Below are positions 42,292 through 52,974 of a stretch of 64,000 nucleotides of DNA, in pieces; within the stretch, counting starts at the first letter, position 1; each line of letters opens with the position of its first letter. The stretch spans positions 14,303,001-14,367,000 of the forward strand of contig JAPTOF010000008.1 of NCBI GenBank assembly GCA_028554755.1. Direction: 5' to 3'. The position numbers and the translations under genes are program-made. The notes beneath the pieces are model-generated. The model saw only the letters and a list, made by a program, of their open reading frames with translations. It was not told where the DNA came from and made no database searches. The stretch comes from Cordia subcordata. Lineage: Eukaryota; Streptophyta; Magnoliopsida; Boraginales; Cordiaceae.

Positions 42292-45000
42292 AGTGAATTC
42301 CATGTTTTTATTTTAACATTTCATGAACTATATATACAACATAATTACAACGCATTTTTCTTACACACCCCACGAATTCCAAACTAGTTAAAACTATATC
42401 CAAATCCAAAGTTTCACTTCTTGCATGACATGATATCATCATAACAATAGCCAAAAGAATCTAACAAAAAAGATAATTATCTTAATCAAATTGTTGACAC
42501 GAAGGCTTATCTTGAATGCTTTACAAATTCTCTACTATTAATTTATTAGAAAATTTTGTTCAAATTTAATACATATTAGTGACATAATTTTCCATCTCAA
42601 ATCCGTTTTGAGACGGAATTTTTTTTTTCAAAAATTTGAATAGTGTGTATATATAATATAAGTTTTTCTTTTCAATGGAGAATTTGATTTTTTTTTTTTC
42701 TTTTCTAGAACTTAGTAGGAAAAATATAACCCTTTTATTGCATTTTTGAATTCTCTCTTTGTCTCATGCAAATGTGAATATGTTAGTAATAGACAATAGT
42801 CATACAATCATATATATGACCCTAAATGAAACAAAAGGTTAATTTTAGTGTTATTATTTATTTATTTTTGTTTTCAAAAACGTTAATGTCGTGGAATCAT
42901 AACCGATGTTTAAAATTGTTTAGTCACACCACAGTCTGAATGATTAGATTTAACGCTTTGCATATCTTTTCGAGATATGAAAAGCACAATGTTCTAAGTT
43001 ATTATAGAATCTTAAGTAGCTCTTTAATTACTTTTTCCAAGAAAACTGCAATATTATTTGATCTTTATTATTAAGGTAGCAAGTACTTCTATTATAATCT
43101 AAAAATATTTACATGCACTTACAAATTCAAATTTCAAGAACAAAGATCAAAGAAACTTATTTCCCCCAAACTAACAACCTAAACCTAACATCAATGTTCC
43201 ACTTACAACAAATGATTCTGTTGAGTGTGTTGTTTCCAGTAGTGAACATCTTTCTATTAAATTAAGTTTTAATTTTATGTAATCATCTAATATGATATTA
43301 AAGTTCAAAGTTTAACTCTAATCGAGACTCACTTATAACTTTATATTCACATTTAATGTGCTCCACAAAAATAATTAAATCTACATGTGAGTAAATGCGT
43401 TGAAAATAATAAATTTGTCTACAACCGCTTAATTTTTTAATAAAATAAATAGTAAATTAATAAAGTACAATATCCATATCCTAAGGCTCCCTTTATTTGT
43501 AGGAAAATGTTTTTCAAGTTTTTTGGTGTTTGGTTACTTAGGAAAATAAATGAGCAGGAAAATATTTTCTGGTCAAAAAAAATTCTAGTTCAAAATAGAG
43601 AAAAAATATTTTCCTATGACCAAAGAGAATAAAACATTTTCCAAATAGTAAATTTCTCTTTTAATCCATTCGTCCTACCTCTACTCCACCTCATCCCCAC
43701 CTAGACCTTGATCTCTTAAAAAAATAAAAAGTAAAAAGAAATTAAGAATAAATTATATAAATTAAAAGTAAAAATAGAAAATTATAAAGTTTAAGAAATA
43801 AGAGTTAAAACACTAAAATATATAACATTAAAAATTAAAATTTGTAATAATTTAAAATAAAAATTAAGAATTAAAATTAGAAAATTTTAAAAAAGGGGAA
43901 ATTAAAAATTAAAAGCATAAAAATTTATAAATCAAGAATTTAAATTTTAGATTGTAAATTAAAAAAATTAAAAATAAAAATAAAAAACTAGAAATTAAAA
44001 TTTTAAAAATTAAAAATCAAAATTTAAAATATAAAATATAAAATTTTAAAATTATTTTAGGTTCCAATTTTTCTAATTTTTAAATTTTTAAACTTTTTTA
44101 GCTTAACTTTTATATTATATTTGTTAATCTAAACAATATATTTCTACTTGCAAAATGCATTCTGTGTATAAAATTTCTTACTAAAATGTTTTCTCAGGTG
44201 TGACTGCCAAACCACAGACAACGTTTTCTTATGTGACAACCAAATACCAAAATGTATTCTGTTTCTTGGGAAATTTTTATCCCAAGAAAATATTTTTCCT
44301 CAACAAGTTTTTCTCCTTCTCCCTCCATCCCTCCCTTTCTCACCAACCCTCTCCAAATTAAGATTTAACTCATCAGATATAATCGGGTGAAAGATCATTA
44401 GATGTTCTTTACTCCTCTTTTTTTCTCTCTCTCTCTTTAAGAGAGACTAAGAGCCAATTATATATTACATGCAATTAATAAGAATTAATCCCAAGACCAC
44501 TCATCACTAAAGGTGAAAAAAATACTACTAGATCACTCAGTCATTAGTTTTTTTTTTAAAATAATTAGACCTTTGCATAATTACACTTTGCAGTATATTT
44601 ATCAAGTAGTTTAGGGAATAGAAAGAAAAAATGCTGATAAAATGTCTTTAACTTTTTGAGTAAATAACACCTTCCCCATAGATTATTCCTGATCTAGCTC
44701 GATCTGACTCAAATGTTAAATTCAGTCCTGAGGCATCGTAAACGTTAAAGAGAGATATATTAGATGAGCTACAGGAGTTATTATTATTCCTTCTTTTTTT
44801 CTTTCTTTTACAGGTTTATTAGTGAATAGTGATTATTTGGTGACCAGCTCAAGATAGCGAGAAGCAGCAAGACTTAATTGGGACTTCTTTATCAAAACAA
44901 TGTTAAAGAAAAAAAATGACAGAAATATTATTAATTTAAGGTACTTTTGAAGTATAAATATCCCCGCTATCCAAGATAGCATAAAGAATTTTGCTATCCA
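42291..45000. repeat. Block X1, paralogous to 55846-57380
   Basis: Matches X2 in order: CCATGTTTTTATTTTAACAT, ATCAAATTGTTGACAC, CTTGAATGCTTTACAAATTC, CTTTCTTTTACAGG and AGATAGCG. No intact gene. It contains an insertion at 43484-44315 that X2 lacks, and X2 keeps more sequence around 56080-56350. Confidence 0.8.
43484..44315. mobile_element. ~830-bp insertion in block X1
   Basis: X1 diverges from X2 after ACAATATCCAT and rejoins at CTCCCTCC...TCACCAACCCT, so this segment is absent from X2. Its left end CCCTTTATTTGTAGGAAAAT and the inverted right end TTGAGGAAAAATATTTTC share only partial terminal similarity. The interior is AT-rich. A related end occurs near 54857. Confidence 0.65.
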
Positions 45001-45005
45001 AGATA
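44966..45005. repeat. Paired CTATCCAAGATAG palindromes
   Basis: GCTATCCAAGATAGC (44966-44980) and GCTATCCAAGATAG (44993-45006) are short hairpins separated by 12 bp, next to AGTATAAATATCC. Confidence 0.85.
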
Positions 45006-45409
45006 GAGAAGAGGTGAAAAACTGATGACAATTTTTGAAGGGTTTCGAACCCCGGCCATTAGAACCCTTTTGCTCGAAAAATGACATGAATGTACAACGC
45101 AAATACTGACATTCCAAATGCTATATTTAGTGTTAGGGAGAGAAAAAAAGTTGAAAAGATTTGCAATAAAATAATAAAAACACTTTAAATATTTATTATT
45201 GTAGTAGCACGGTTTTCTTGATGTTATTGTATAATTAAATAAGTTGAGGCTTGCTGTTCTGACGAAGGTAAATTATGAAATTTTTACGACTAAAATCCTC
45301 ATGAAAATAATGATCCATATTAAAGTAGTACGTGAGCAACATAATTTTTGGTTCAGCAATGCTTTACAAAAAATAAACCATGCATGATACACTAGCCTTG
45401 TTTTTTCGT

Positions 45410-45505
45410 CTTTTATTTTTTTGAGCCTTGGCATTGTGGAATTCGAACTCAAAATTTGACATTTGAAGGAGATAGTCTCAACTACTTGAGCTATCTCCTA
45501 ATCTC
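45410..45505 (-). mobile_element. tRNA-derived SINE-like element
   Basis: On the minus strand TAGCTCAAGTAGTTGA (A box, 45493-45478) and GAGTTCGAATTCC (B box, 45450-45438) lie 43 bp apart, followed by an A-rich end CAAAAAAATAAAAG. No clear TSD. Confidence 0.6.
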
Positions 45506-45588
45506 AATTCACTAGCTTAAAATACACGAATCAGCAAGTAACAAATGGCACTAGAAATTTTGAAGGGAAGGAGAGGTGGTTAACAAAT

Positions 45589-45882
45589 TCAATATGTTAC
45601 AATTCTAACACCAAGGTGCTTGTTTGCAAACTCCACGAGGTTGCTGATCTCTATGTCTTCGATGAAGCCATCGCCATTAGTGTCGGCTCTTTTCAGCCCT
45701 TTCCAGCCTCTGAAACGGGAAAACCGACCTCCTCGCGCCCTGATTGCTTGTCGCAGCTCCTCTTTGCTTATTCTGCCGTCTTTGTCGACGTCGAATCTCA
45801 TTAACCATTTCGCGAATTCTTCCAAACTCATCTCAACCTTCCCATCACTAGACACGTATCCATAATGATACATGAAAGCCAT
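45589..45882 (-). CDS. Small EF-hand (calmodulin-like) protein, copy 2
   Basis: An intact 97-residue protein with two canonical loops, DVDKDGRISKEE (31-42) and DTNGDGFIEDIE (67-78). The second has Ile in place of Lys at loop position 11; calcium ligands are intact. It differs from copy 3 at about eight residues, four of them at positions 4-8 (MAFMYHYGY versus MAFKYCCRY), so the Cys pair of the other copies is lost. A CACTA-type fragment begins 15 bp upstream of the ATG, so the 5' UTR and promoter spacing differ from those of copies 1 and 3; the TATA-like box is displaced to 46043. Expression may be altered. Confidence 0.88.
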   Translation of the reverse strand: MAFMYHYGYVSSDGKVEMSLEEFAKWLMRFDVDKDGRISKEELRQAIRARGGRFSRFRGWKGLKRADTNGDGFIEDIEISNLVEFANKHLGVRIVTY

Positions 45883-45897
45883 CTTTCGTCAAGAGCG

Positions 45898-46012
45898 CAC
45901 TACAAAAAATGCGGTTAGAGGTGGTGGGTTTTTTTTTTTTTTTGTCTTTTTTTCCAATTATTAGCAGCGATTTACAATCGCCACCTAAAAATTCTAAGCG
46001 GGGGTTTCGAGA
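45898..46012. mobile_element. CACTA-type MITE fragment in the 5' UTR of EF-hand gene 2
   Basis: Begins CACTACAAAAAATGCGG, the standard CACTA terminus, and contains GCAGCGATTTACAATCGCC, a motif found in such plant elements. Copies 1 and 3 lack it: GCCATCTT and the TATA region are close together there. No inverted right terminus remains. Confidence 0.7.
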
Positions 46013-46042
46013 TGTTGCCAAATGATCATCACCCATCTCCCA

Positions 46043-46050
46043 TATTTATA
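46043..46050 (-). promoter_or_regulatory. TATA-like box of EF-hand gene 2
   Basis: TATAAATA on the minus strand, orthologous by context (CACCCATCTCC) to the copy 3 box, now about 160 bp from the ATG because of the insertion. Confidence 0.55.
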
Positions 46051-46107
46051 CAATCTTACAAGGCAAAGCAAATTCTAGAAGGCACTGGATTTTATGGAGT
46101 AAGAAAG

Positions 46108-46193
46108 TCAAAAGTTAAGCTGCCTAAAACGTGACAACACGAGGTAGATATCAAAAGTTACACTGCCTAAAACGTGACAACACGAGGTAGATA
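46108..46193. repeat. 43-bp tandem duplication upstream of EF-hand gene 2
   Basis: Two units of TCAAAAGTTA..CTGCCTAAAACGTGACAA (46108-46150, 46151-46193) differ at about two bases. A single related sequence is found at 49513-49565 upstream of copy 3. Confidence 0.93.
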
Positions 46194-46229
46194 TCTCGGT
46201 CAATATTATTACACTTTTGTGCGTTGAAT

Positions 46230-46538
46230 TCAGATACAATGGATGCTAAGGTTTCCATAGAAATTAGTCAGACTTTTTTTTTCTTTTTTTTCCTCAGCAA
46301 GGCACAAGGCGTTTTCCACAGCTGTACCACAACCAGCATTCAATACGAATTCCTCTTGAGGGTACGAACATATCTTCGACATTGCATCCTCTACGCGGGT
46401 CTCACAAGCAGTCCCATTAACAAACTCCCGACACTGAGCCAAACCATAAACAGTTGAAGCCTCTCTACCCACAAAATCAGTGTAGAATCCATCATTATTC
46501 ATTATCCCCTCCACACTTAAATTCCTCACTAACACCAA
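46230..46538 (-). pseudogene. CRK-type DUF26 (Gnk2) domain fragment
   Basis: NNDGFYTDFVG, VYGLAQCREFVNGTACETRV and EEFVLNAGC match the cysteine-rich DUF26 domain of plant CRK receptor kinases or secreted CRRSPs. One domain's worth of Cys is present, although the usual CL of the CX2C motif reads as ETR. No signal peptide, transmembrane segment or kinase domain lies nearby, and after NAGC the match stops, so it is a truncated fragment. The 102-codon frame is open. DUF26 domains act at the plasma membrane or apoplast in stress responses. Confidence 0.65.
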
Positions 46539-47744
46539 AAACTTTAGCTTTAGACAATATAACCATTAAAGAAAAATAAAAAAATTTCTGAAAGAAAATA
46601 ACATAGGAAAACCTATATCATCAACAAAAACCAAAATCAACCACAAAACACAAATCACAACACCAAAATCTCAAAAAATAGTAATAACAATAAAAGGAAA
46701 AAATATATATACACAAACTAAAGAAAAGTAGACGTCATGGAAGCGGGTGGTCGCTGGGGAGGGCGGTAGGGGTGGTCGCCGCCTCGTTGGGGGTTGGGGG
46801 TTGGGGGCATGGAGTGGTTTTGATTCCAGGGGGCGGGGGGTGTCGGAGGAGGGCACGTTGGTTGAAGAAGAGCCTGCTGAGGAGGAGTTTTAACTCCTTT
46901 TTCTTTTTTTTTTTTGGATTTGTACTTATATACACATATACTTACATATTTGAGAGTTTTAAAAATTATACCATTATCCTGACAAGGTTTAAAAATTATA
47001 TTGTTATTATAATAAGTTATATTAATTATAGTTCACTTTTTAATTTATTTGAAAAGTATTAAAAATCTATAATGATATTTAAGCACATAAAATTTAAATT
47101 ATGATTTATAATTATTGATACTATTTTATAGGAATAAATTCTTTTTTCGGCTACTTGTAATAAGTTTTTTAATATTATTTTAATTAAGAAAAGTAATTTT
47201 GTGGCTAAGAAAATGAGAAAGTAAGTTATTAAAATTAACTCATCATCTAATTTAATATGATTAGCACAAGTATTGTGAGATTAAATTAAAAATATTAATG
47301 AAAAAGTAATGAAGTTATGTGAATTTTTAATCACGTTTATAACCTATTAAAAATCTACAAGCATATCTATTAATAAATATAAATATCTTAAGATATCAAT
47401 TTAATTATAGTTAGTTATATATTTAAGGATATATGTAAATATATATATATATATAGTTAGATATCTATTTAATTATAGTTAGTTACTTGTAAGGAGCATT
47501 TTATAAATTTAAAAGTTCTCATAACCTTATTCCCCTCCCCTTTTAGGTTATTTTATAACTGAGTATTCAACTTTCTCAGGTAGGTTCTTAGTTAAAATTC
47601 AAACTCCACCGTGTACTTTTATGTTACCTAAATTCCCTATGGTGTTAAATACTCTCAAACAAAGCCATAAGACAAAGAATATTCTTATCCTTTTATTTAT
47701 TGACAAAACTATAACTTCCTTATACATAGACACACTAAATATTA
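46539..47744. other. No gene; G-rich tract at 46744-46852
   Basis: AT-rich apart from a strongly G-rich plus-strand run (GGGGGTTGGGGGTTGGGGGC at 46788-46807 and GGGGGCGGGGGG near 46830) able to form G-quadruplexes. The Pro-rich minus-strand frame across it is a shadow of that composition. Confidence 0.6.
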
Positions 47745-48469
47745 CACTACAAGAACATATGCGTTAGGGGACAATATTTTTTCAAAAAAATGAAAAAAAG
47801 GACGAAAAGATATGCAAAAAGAATTTGGTATAATATGTAGTGTTTAATTCAATGTATTGGGGGGATTATAGCTCTTCAATAAAATAAGAAGACAAAAATT
47901 TAAGAAGTTTGTGATATAATGCATAGTGTGTCCATGTGCCGATAGATTATATTCTTTTTAAATAAATTAAAAGACAAAAGTATACAAAAACTTTTTGTGT
48001 TGCAATGTGTAGTGTGTCTTTGTATTCTGAATCATAATCAGTTTCTTATAAAAATGTAAAATTGTACAAAATAATTTATGGTGTAATGTGTTGAATCTAT
48101 GTATTGGGGATCATAGTTTTTTTAATAAAATAAAATGATAGATTTTTACTCTTAAAACTTTGTTTGGCATAACTTAATGATCTTGGTTGGTAGCTAAAAT
48201 TAGCGGCTGCAATTTCCGTCGCAAAAACGGCTGCTAATTTATATAAATTAGTGATCAATTTCAACTTTACAAGTAGTATTAATTAAGCAACCAAAAAAAT
48301 ATGGTTAGGGATCAATTTTCAATATCTGTCGCTAATTTTAATTTATCAACAAAGACTTTAGCGACCACATCGTGCGATTGCACGATTGAACACTAATACT
48401 ATTTAGTGATCGATTTTGCAATTTAACGATCAATTTTAATGATCGCTAAAAGCCAGTTTTGTAGTAGTG
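47745..48469. mobile_element. CACTA-type non-autonomous element
   Basis: The left end CACTACAAGAACATATGCGT and right end, inverted, CACTACTACAAAACTGGCTT. Interior motifs TTAGCGGCTGCAATTTCCGT and GATCGATTTTGCAATTTA repeat in both orientations. No 3-bp TSD is clear. Confidence 0.65.
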
Positions 48470-48833
48470 AATGTGCTGAACTCTATATTCAAGGTTTATA
48501 TTATATGTTTATATTTTTGTATTGTGAGATCACAAATTATATAAAGTATGATATTATGTATATGAAGACACAAAAAAGTGAGACAAAAGAGACAACAAGG
48601 GGGAGTAATAAAGAAAGACATAGATACACATCTATATTCTTTTTATTTTTTATTTTAAAAAAAAAAGGAAAGACGAAAGAAATTGAAATATCAGCATGAT
48701 GTGGAGGGACTACTTCTTTACGTGACTTGACACCCTGGTAATCCATGCAGAGGTCCATCACGTAAACACTCCCACAAACACGCACAAGTATTTAACGGAT
48801 AACCAAACAATCTTTTCTTTTTTTTAACAAGAT

Positions 48834-49127
48834 TCAATATGTTACGATTTTAAATCCGAGGTGCTTGTTAGCAAACTCCACGAGGTTGGTGATCTCTTTG
48901 TCTTCGATGAAGCCATCGCCATTAGTGTCGGCTCTTTTCAGCCCTTTCCAGCCTCTGAAACGGGAAAACCGACCTCCTCGCGCCCTGATTGCTTGCCGCA
49001 GCTCCTCTTTGCTTATTCTGCCGTCTTTGTCGACGTCGAATCTCATTAACCATTTCGCGAATTCTTCCAAACTCATCTCAACCTTCCCATCACTAGACAC
49101 GTATCGACAGCAATACTTGAAAGCCAT
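48834..49127 (-). CDS. Small EF-hand (calmodulin-like) protein, copy 3
   Basis: An intact 97-residue protein, start chosen at the MAF shared by all copies; the frame stays open 16 codons further to 49175, but that part corresponds to 5' UTR in copy 1. Loops DVDKDGRISKEE and DTNGDGFIEDKE are both canonical for Ca2+ binding. It keeps the Cys pair near the N-terminus (KYCCRY). TATA box 62 bp upstream; the upstream 2.5 kb is duplicated at copy 1. Likely a cytosolic or nuclear calcium sensor with an unknown partner. The 3' flank (AACAAATTCAATATGTTAC at copy 2) is also shared. Confidence 0.9.
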   Translation of the reverse strand: MAFKYCCRYVSSDGKVEMSLEEFAKWLMRFDVDKDGRISKEELRQAIRARGGRFSRFRGWKGLKRADTNGDGFIEDKEITNLVEFANKHLGFKIVTY

Positions 49128-49188
49128 CTTGTGTACGTCGAGAGAGTTATGGAGAGTTATGGCCAAGGAGTTCATGACCCATCTCTCT

Positions 49189-49196
49189 TATTTATA
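49189..49196 (-). promoter_or_regulatory. TATA box of EF-hand gene 3
   Basis: TATAAATA in GGTATAAATAAGAG on the minus strand, the same sequence and nearly the same position as at gene 1. Confidence 0.7.
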
Positions 49197-49199
49197 CCA

Positions 49200-51071
49200 T
49201 ATGCTTATCAATTTTAGGCAAAGAAAATCTAAGACGATCTCATCTGGATTTATTTTTTTTAAAGTTTTTTTTTTAAAAAAAATTTAATAAAGTACTTTTT
49301 TTATAAGTTAAAAATCTTAGTTTCTGAAAAAAAAAAACTAAATTTAAGGGGTTTTTTTTTTAAGAATTTGAGCTCTTTTGGAAATTTAATCTAAACACTT
49401 ATTATAAAAGAGATATTTTTTTCTTTTGAAGAAACTTATTTTTTAATTGAAAAAATAATCAAAGTAGGCCCTAATCTTTTTATGGAATAATAATTAAATC
49501 TGAAAATGTTTATTGCAATTTGCAAAAGCTGCCTAAAGCTCGCTACATCCCAACGAGGTACATGTTTTGGTTAGTTTATTTTATGTTCGTAATGAACAGA
49601 ATCTAACACAATGAATGTACTTTCGCTTATTGGTTTGGGATATAGTCATAAACTAATGAGACAAAATGATACTTTCCTATTAAATAATAGCAAATCCTTC
49701 TTTTTCCACTTGTAATGAGATAAAAAGCAATTAAGAACTTCTACGGGCTTAATTCTTTTGCTCTGCTTTCGGTGCTTATGTGGACTATTGTTAAGATAAG
49801 TGAAGTTCATTAATTATAAAATCAATTATAACTACGAAAAGGTCGCCAATATCTTATATGGTGAAATAATTATGAACTGAACCAAGATTAATGATTAAGA
49901 GATGTGTTATTAGAATCTTTAAAGTGAACTTTTCCACTTGTACACTTCTCACGAGTGACAATGAAATGAATTAGAATTAATAATGATAACTCAGACGTGA
50001 ATAAATGTACGGCGGATAAGACTAGCTTTAATCGAACTCTAATAATACAATTTAATACAAGTAAAGTTCATTATTGCTACTAACTAATGTGACTTAATTC
50101 GATGCCAAAAAATTGTCGTCTCACATGCAACATTCCCCATTAGTTAAAAGCTTTCCTTTAGAGTTTTTGATACACACATTAGAGTTTGCGTTTCTTTCCG
50201 AGAATATAGCTAAAACTTTCAATGGCCAGAACATGTTCATGAACATAAACCTTTTTCTTTTTCTTTGTGTTTTTTGCTTTTCTTTTTTTACTTCAAGAAA
50301 AACCAAAGACCGATTACAATATGCAACTAACGAGAATTGATCCTAGACCACTTACACTAAAAGTGAGAAACATAGCACTTGACTACTAGGTGTTTGGTCT
50401 TTAGCTTTTTCTTTTGCGTATTAGACTCTGAACTTTCCTTAAACTTCTAAAACTGATAACAAGTTAAACAAATTGATATTGCACTCGTTAAAATTAGATT
50501 AATATTTGTATTAATATACAATTTTACTTTTCAAATGTTCTCCACATTAAATTTTTTACTGTTCATTTTCTCTTTCAAGAGTTGGTTTTGTTCAATACAA
50601 GAATGATTAAAAATAATAAATTTTCATATACATGAAAATAAAATTACTTAATTAACTTTAGTAAGGGCAATATCGCATCCATTGAAAAAGTCGAATAATA
50701 AATATGGAAGACGCAAGTGGAGGTTTCCTCTGTTTAAGTTGATTTCAAGGAGAGGGTTGTCCGAAAGCAGATATAGAGATATAATAACGAACGGTGCATT
50801 GAGGACTTGACAGGAGATTCTGAACCAAGGAGAATTCTTCTGCAGATGGCGTGGTTTATTTATAAACATTAGAGTATATATGTAATACTAAGAAAAAATG
50901 GATTGAGATATTCGATAATATCATATACTCTAAGAGCTTTTCTTAATCTAGAAGGATCTTTCATGTCGACTATGGCAAGTGCGAAGAATGCCATTTTATT
51001 ACAGTCAAGGCATAAATATTGTGATACATGTTGTTATAGAGTAGTTTATAAGCAACTTTCTGCTTATTTTA
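49200..51071. repeat. Block B: upstream region paralogous to 24065-25815
   Basis: Shared order: AATCTAACACAATGAATGTA, CATAAACTAATGAG, AACTTCTACG, CGTCTCAC, AACATGTTCATGAAC, ATAATAACGAACGGTGCATT and GGCAAGTGCG. It lacks the 24291 MITE and has a degenerate family A-like end near 49258-49470. No gene. Confidence 0.78.
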
Positions 51072-51546
51072 GAAGGTGTTTGGTTTAGCTTGTTTTTCTG
51101 GTCAAACTTATTTAAAATCTAATTTAAGCTAATAAAAGTGTTTGTTTTAATTAAAAATATGCTTTTTTTAAGCTGCTCTAAGTAGAAAATAAAAAAACTC
51201 TCCAACTCCAACTTTTGTTTTTTATAACTTTAAGCAATTTGAAAAAAAAAACAAATTTGACCAAATAATTTACTATTTTATCCTTACCTTTTTATTTTTA
51301 TTATTAAAATATCTATACTCTTTTATCTTATACTTATCTTTTTAAATTCTATTTTAATGTCTTTAATGGTTATTTTAACTATATAACTTACTTTGCAACC
51401 CACTTTAATCAAACATATAAATACGTATTTTTATAACTACAATTTTTATTCAAACACGTAACTACTTAAAGTTGACAATAAAAAAAAGTCACTTAAAGTC
51501 AAAAGTGCTTTAAGTAACTTTTTTATAAGCCAATTGAAACACCCTC
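51072..51546. mobile_element. Tourist-like MITE, 475 bp (family B)
   Basis: The termini are GAAGGTGTTTGGTTTAGCTT and AAGCCAATTGAAACACCCTC; TTA duplicated at 51069-51071 and 51547-51549. The paralogous site at 25810-25820 (CAATTTAGAAGGAC) is empty. Confidence 0.92.
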
Positions 51547-52207
51547 TTAGAAGGACCTTGTTCTTCTTGTAAGGTTATCTTTAACAAAGGTGCACTAGGA
51601 TTGGTTTATGACAAAAAAGTTTTTCAGTATAATTACAAAAAAAAAAGTATTTTTTTAAGCAGTTTAGATTTTTGCTTCTAAGGAAGGCCTAATTTAAGTT
51701 TTTCTAAGATTTTCAGTTTTCTTAGATAAAAAAAAATCATTCCAATCACCTCTTGAGAGGGGAAAAAAGTACATTTCACATAAAAAGTCCTTTTTAAATT
51801 GAAAAAAGGTACAAACAGGCCCAAAGAATTGTTTGGTTTTCAAACTGCTTAATGAGAATTTAACACACATATTTTCATTCTGCAAGCTTGGGCCTAACCA
51901 GATGTCCAGATACATGGTACAAACTTAGCTATAACGAGGGCACATTGATTATGTTGGATTGAACAAGTCAAGTCTTGGGCTTTTTTCCCCCCATTTTTGG
52001 TCAAAGGCTTGGGCTTAATCTTGAGAAATCTTCCATAAGGTAGGAACTTCGGTGAAGCATTTAACTTCCTCTACAAACTACATGTCCTTAAACTTATATT
52101 GTTTTGGCAACAGAGAAAAAAAAAAAAAAGAAAAGAAAAGAAAAGGAACCCTTATATTGTATATGTTTGTTGTGTGTATACAAATCCCCGCCCTAACCAT
52201 CAGCTGC
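51547..52207. other. No gene; degenerate MITE remnants
   Basis: Contains a family A-like remnant at about 51684-51822 (AAGGCCTAATTTAAG to ACAAACAGGCCC). Block B homology ends near 51640. Confidence 0.5.
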
Positions 52208-52852
52208 TAGGGCCTGTTTGGAAGTGTTCTTATTTTTTTGTTTTGTAAAACAGTTTTACAAAATAGTTTTTAAAAATTGTTTCCAAATACAAGACAACAA
52301 AAAATTTGTTTGGATGGAAGATAAATTTATTTATTTTTATCTTGTATTAAAAAAAACCATTACACCCAAATTTATTTTTTTTATCTTGCATTAAAAAGAC
52401 GATTACACCCTTATTTTTTTCTTTATATTTGATTTTTTCCTCTAATAAACATATATCTACATATGTACACACACACAAACATATATATGTGTGTGCTCTA
52501 AAAGAGGCTAGAATAGGCATGGGTTAGGGTGAGGGCAAGGATGGGGGGTGGATGGGGCGAGGGGTAGGTGGGGTGGGCGAGGGTCAGGGTAGGTGGGGTA
52601 AGGGGGTGGGCTAGGGTTCGGGTAGGTTGGGGGAAAGAAAAATAATTAAATAATGAAATTACTCTTTTGAGAACAACATGTCAAAAACACTTGAAAACAA
52701 CAAAAATGTGTTTCCTGTTTTTTGTTTTTAAAAACACTTTTTCTAGAATAATTTTCAAAAACAATTTTAGAAAACAACTGCTTCCAAACAATTTTTATGT
52801 TTTTTTCATTTAAAAAAAAACTGTTTTTGAAAATAATTCCAAACAACCCCTA
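52208..52852. mobile_element. MITE of 645 bp with G-rich interior
   Basis: Left TAGGGCCTGTTTGGAAGTGT and inverted right TAGGGGTTGTTTGGAATTAT, both followed by A/T-rich sequence with AAAACAGTTTT. No 8-bp or 3-bp TSD recognised. Confidence 0.7.
52520..52633 (+). repeat. G-rich minisatellite within MITE
   Basis: About 114 bp almost free of C, made of GGGTTAGGGTGAGGGC and GGTAGGTGGGGT-like units, with more than a dozen G-runs of three or more. Confidence 0.9.
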
Positions 52853-52974
52853 GATTTTCCATCTTTCCTAAACGTTCCCCCCTTCTTCTGTTCGAGTTAC
52901 AATCCTTTTTAGTAGACGTTACGACCAAATGCTTTATCTCTCAAGGGGTGGGAGAAATGGGGGTCCCCGGAGGA

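Noticed and set aside
45041..45075. tRNA gene or SINE from GGGGTTCGAAACCC on the minus strand
   Set aside because: Only a T-arm/B-box-like palindrome; no A box, acceptor stem or cloverleaf could be found.
45616..45865. Plus-strand frames opposite EF-hand genes 1, 2 and 3
   Set aside because: Shadows of the EF-hand coding sequences; Ser/Pro-rich translation has no domain.
46671..46935. Proline-rich minus-strand frames
   Set aside because: Artefact of the G-rich plus-strand tract.
49128..49175. Sixteen-codon N-terminal extension of EF-hand copy 3
   Set aside because: The equivalent sequence in copies 1 and 2 is not an in-frame Met-initiated extension; MAF start is shared by all.
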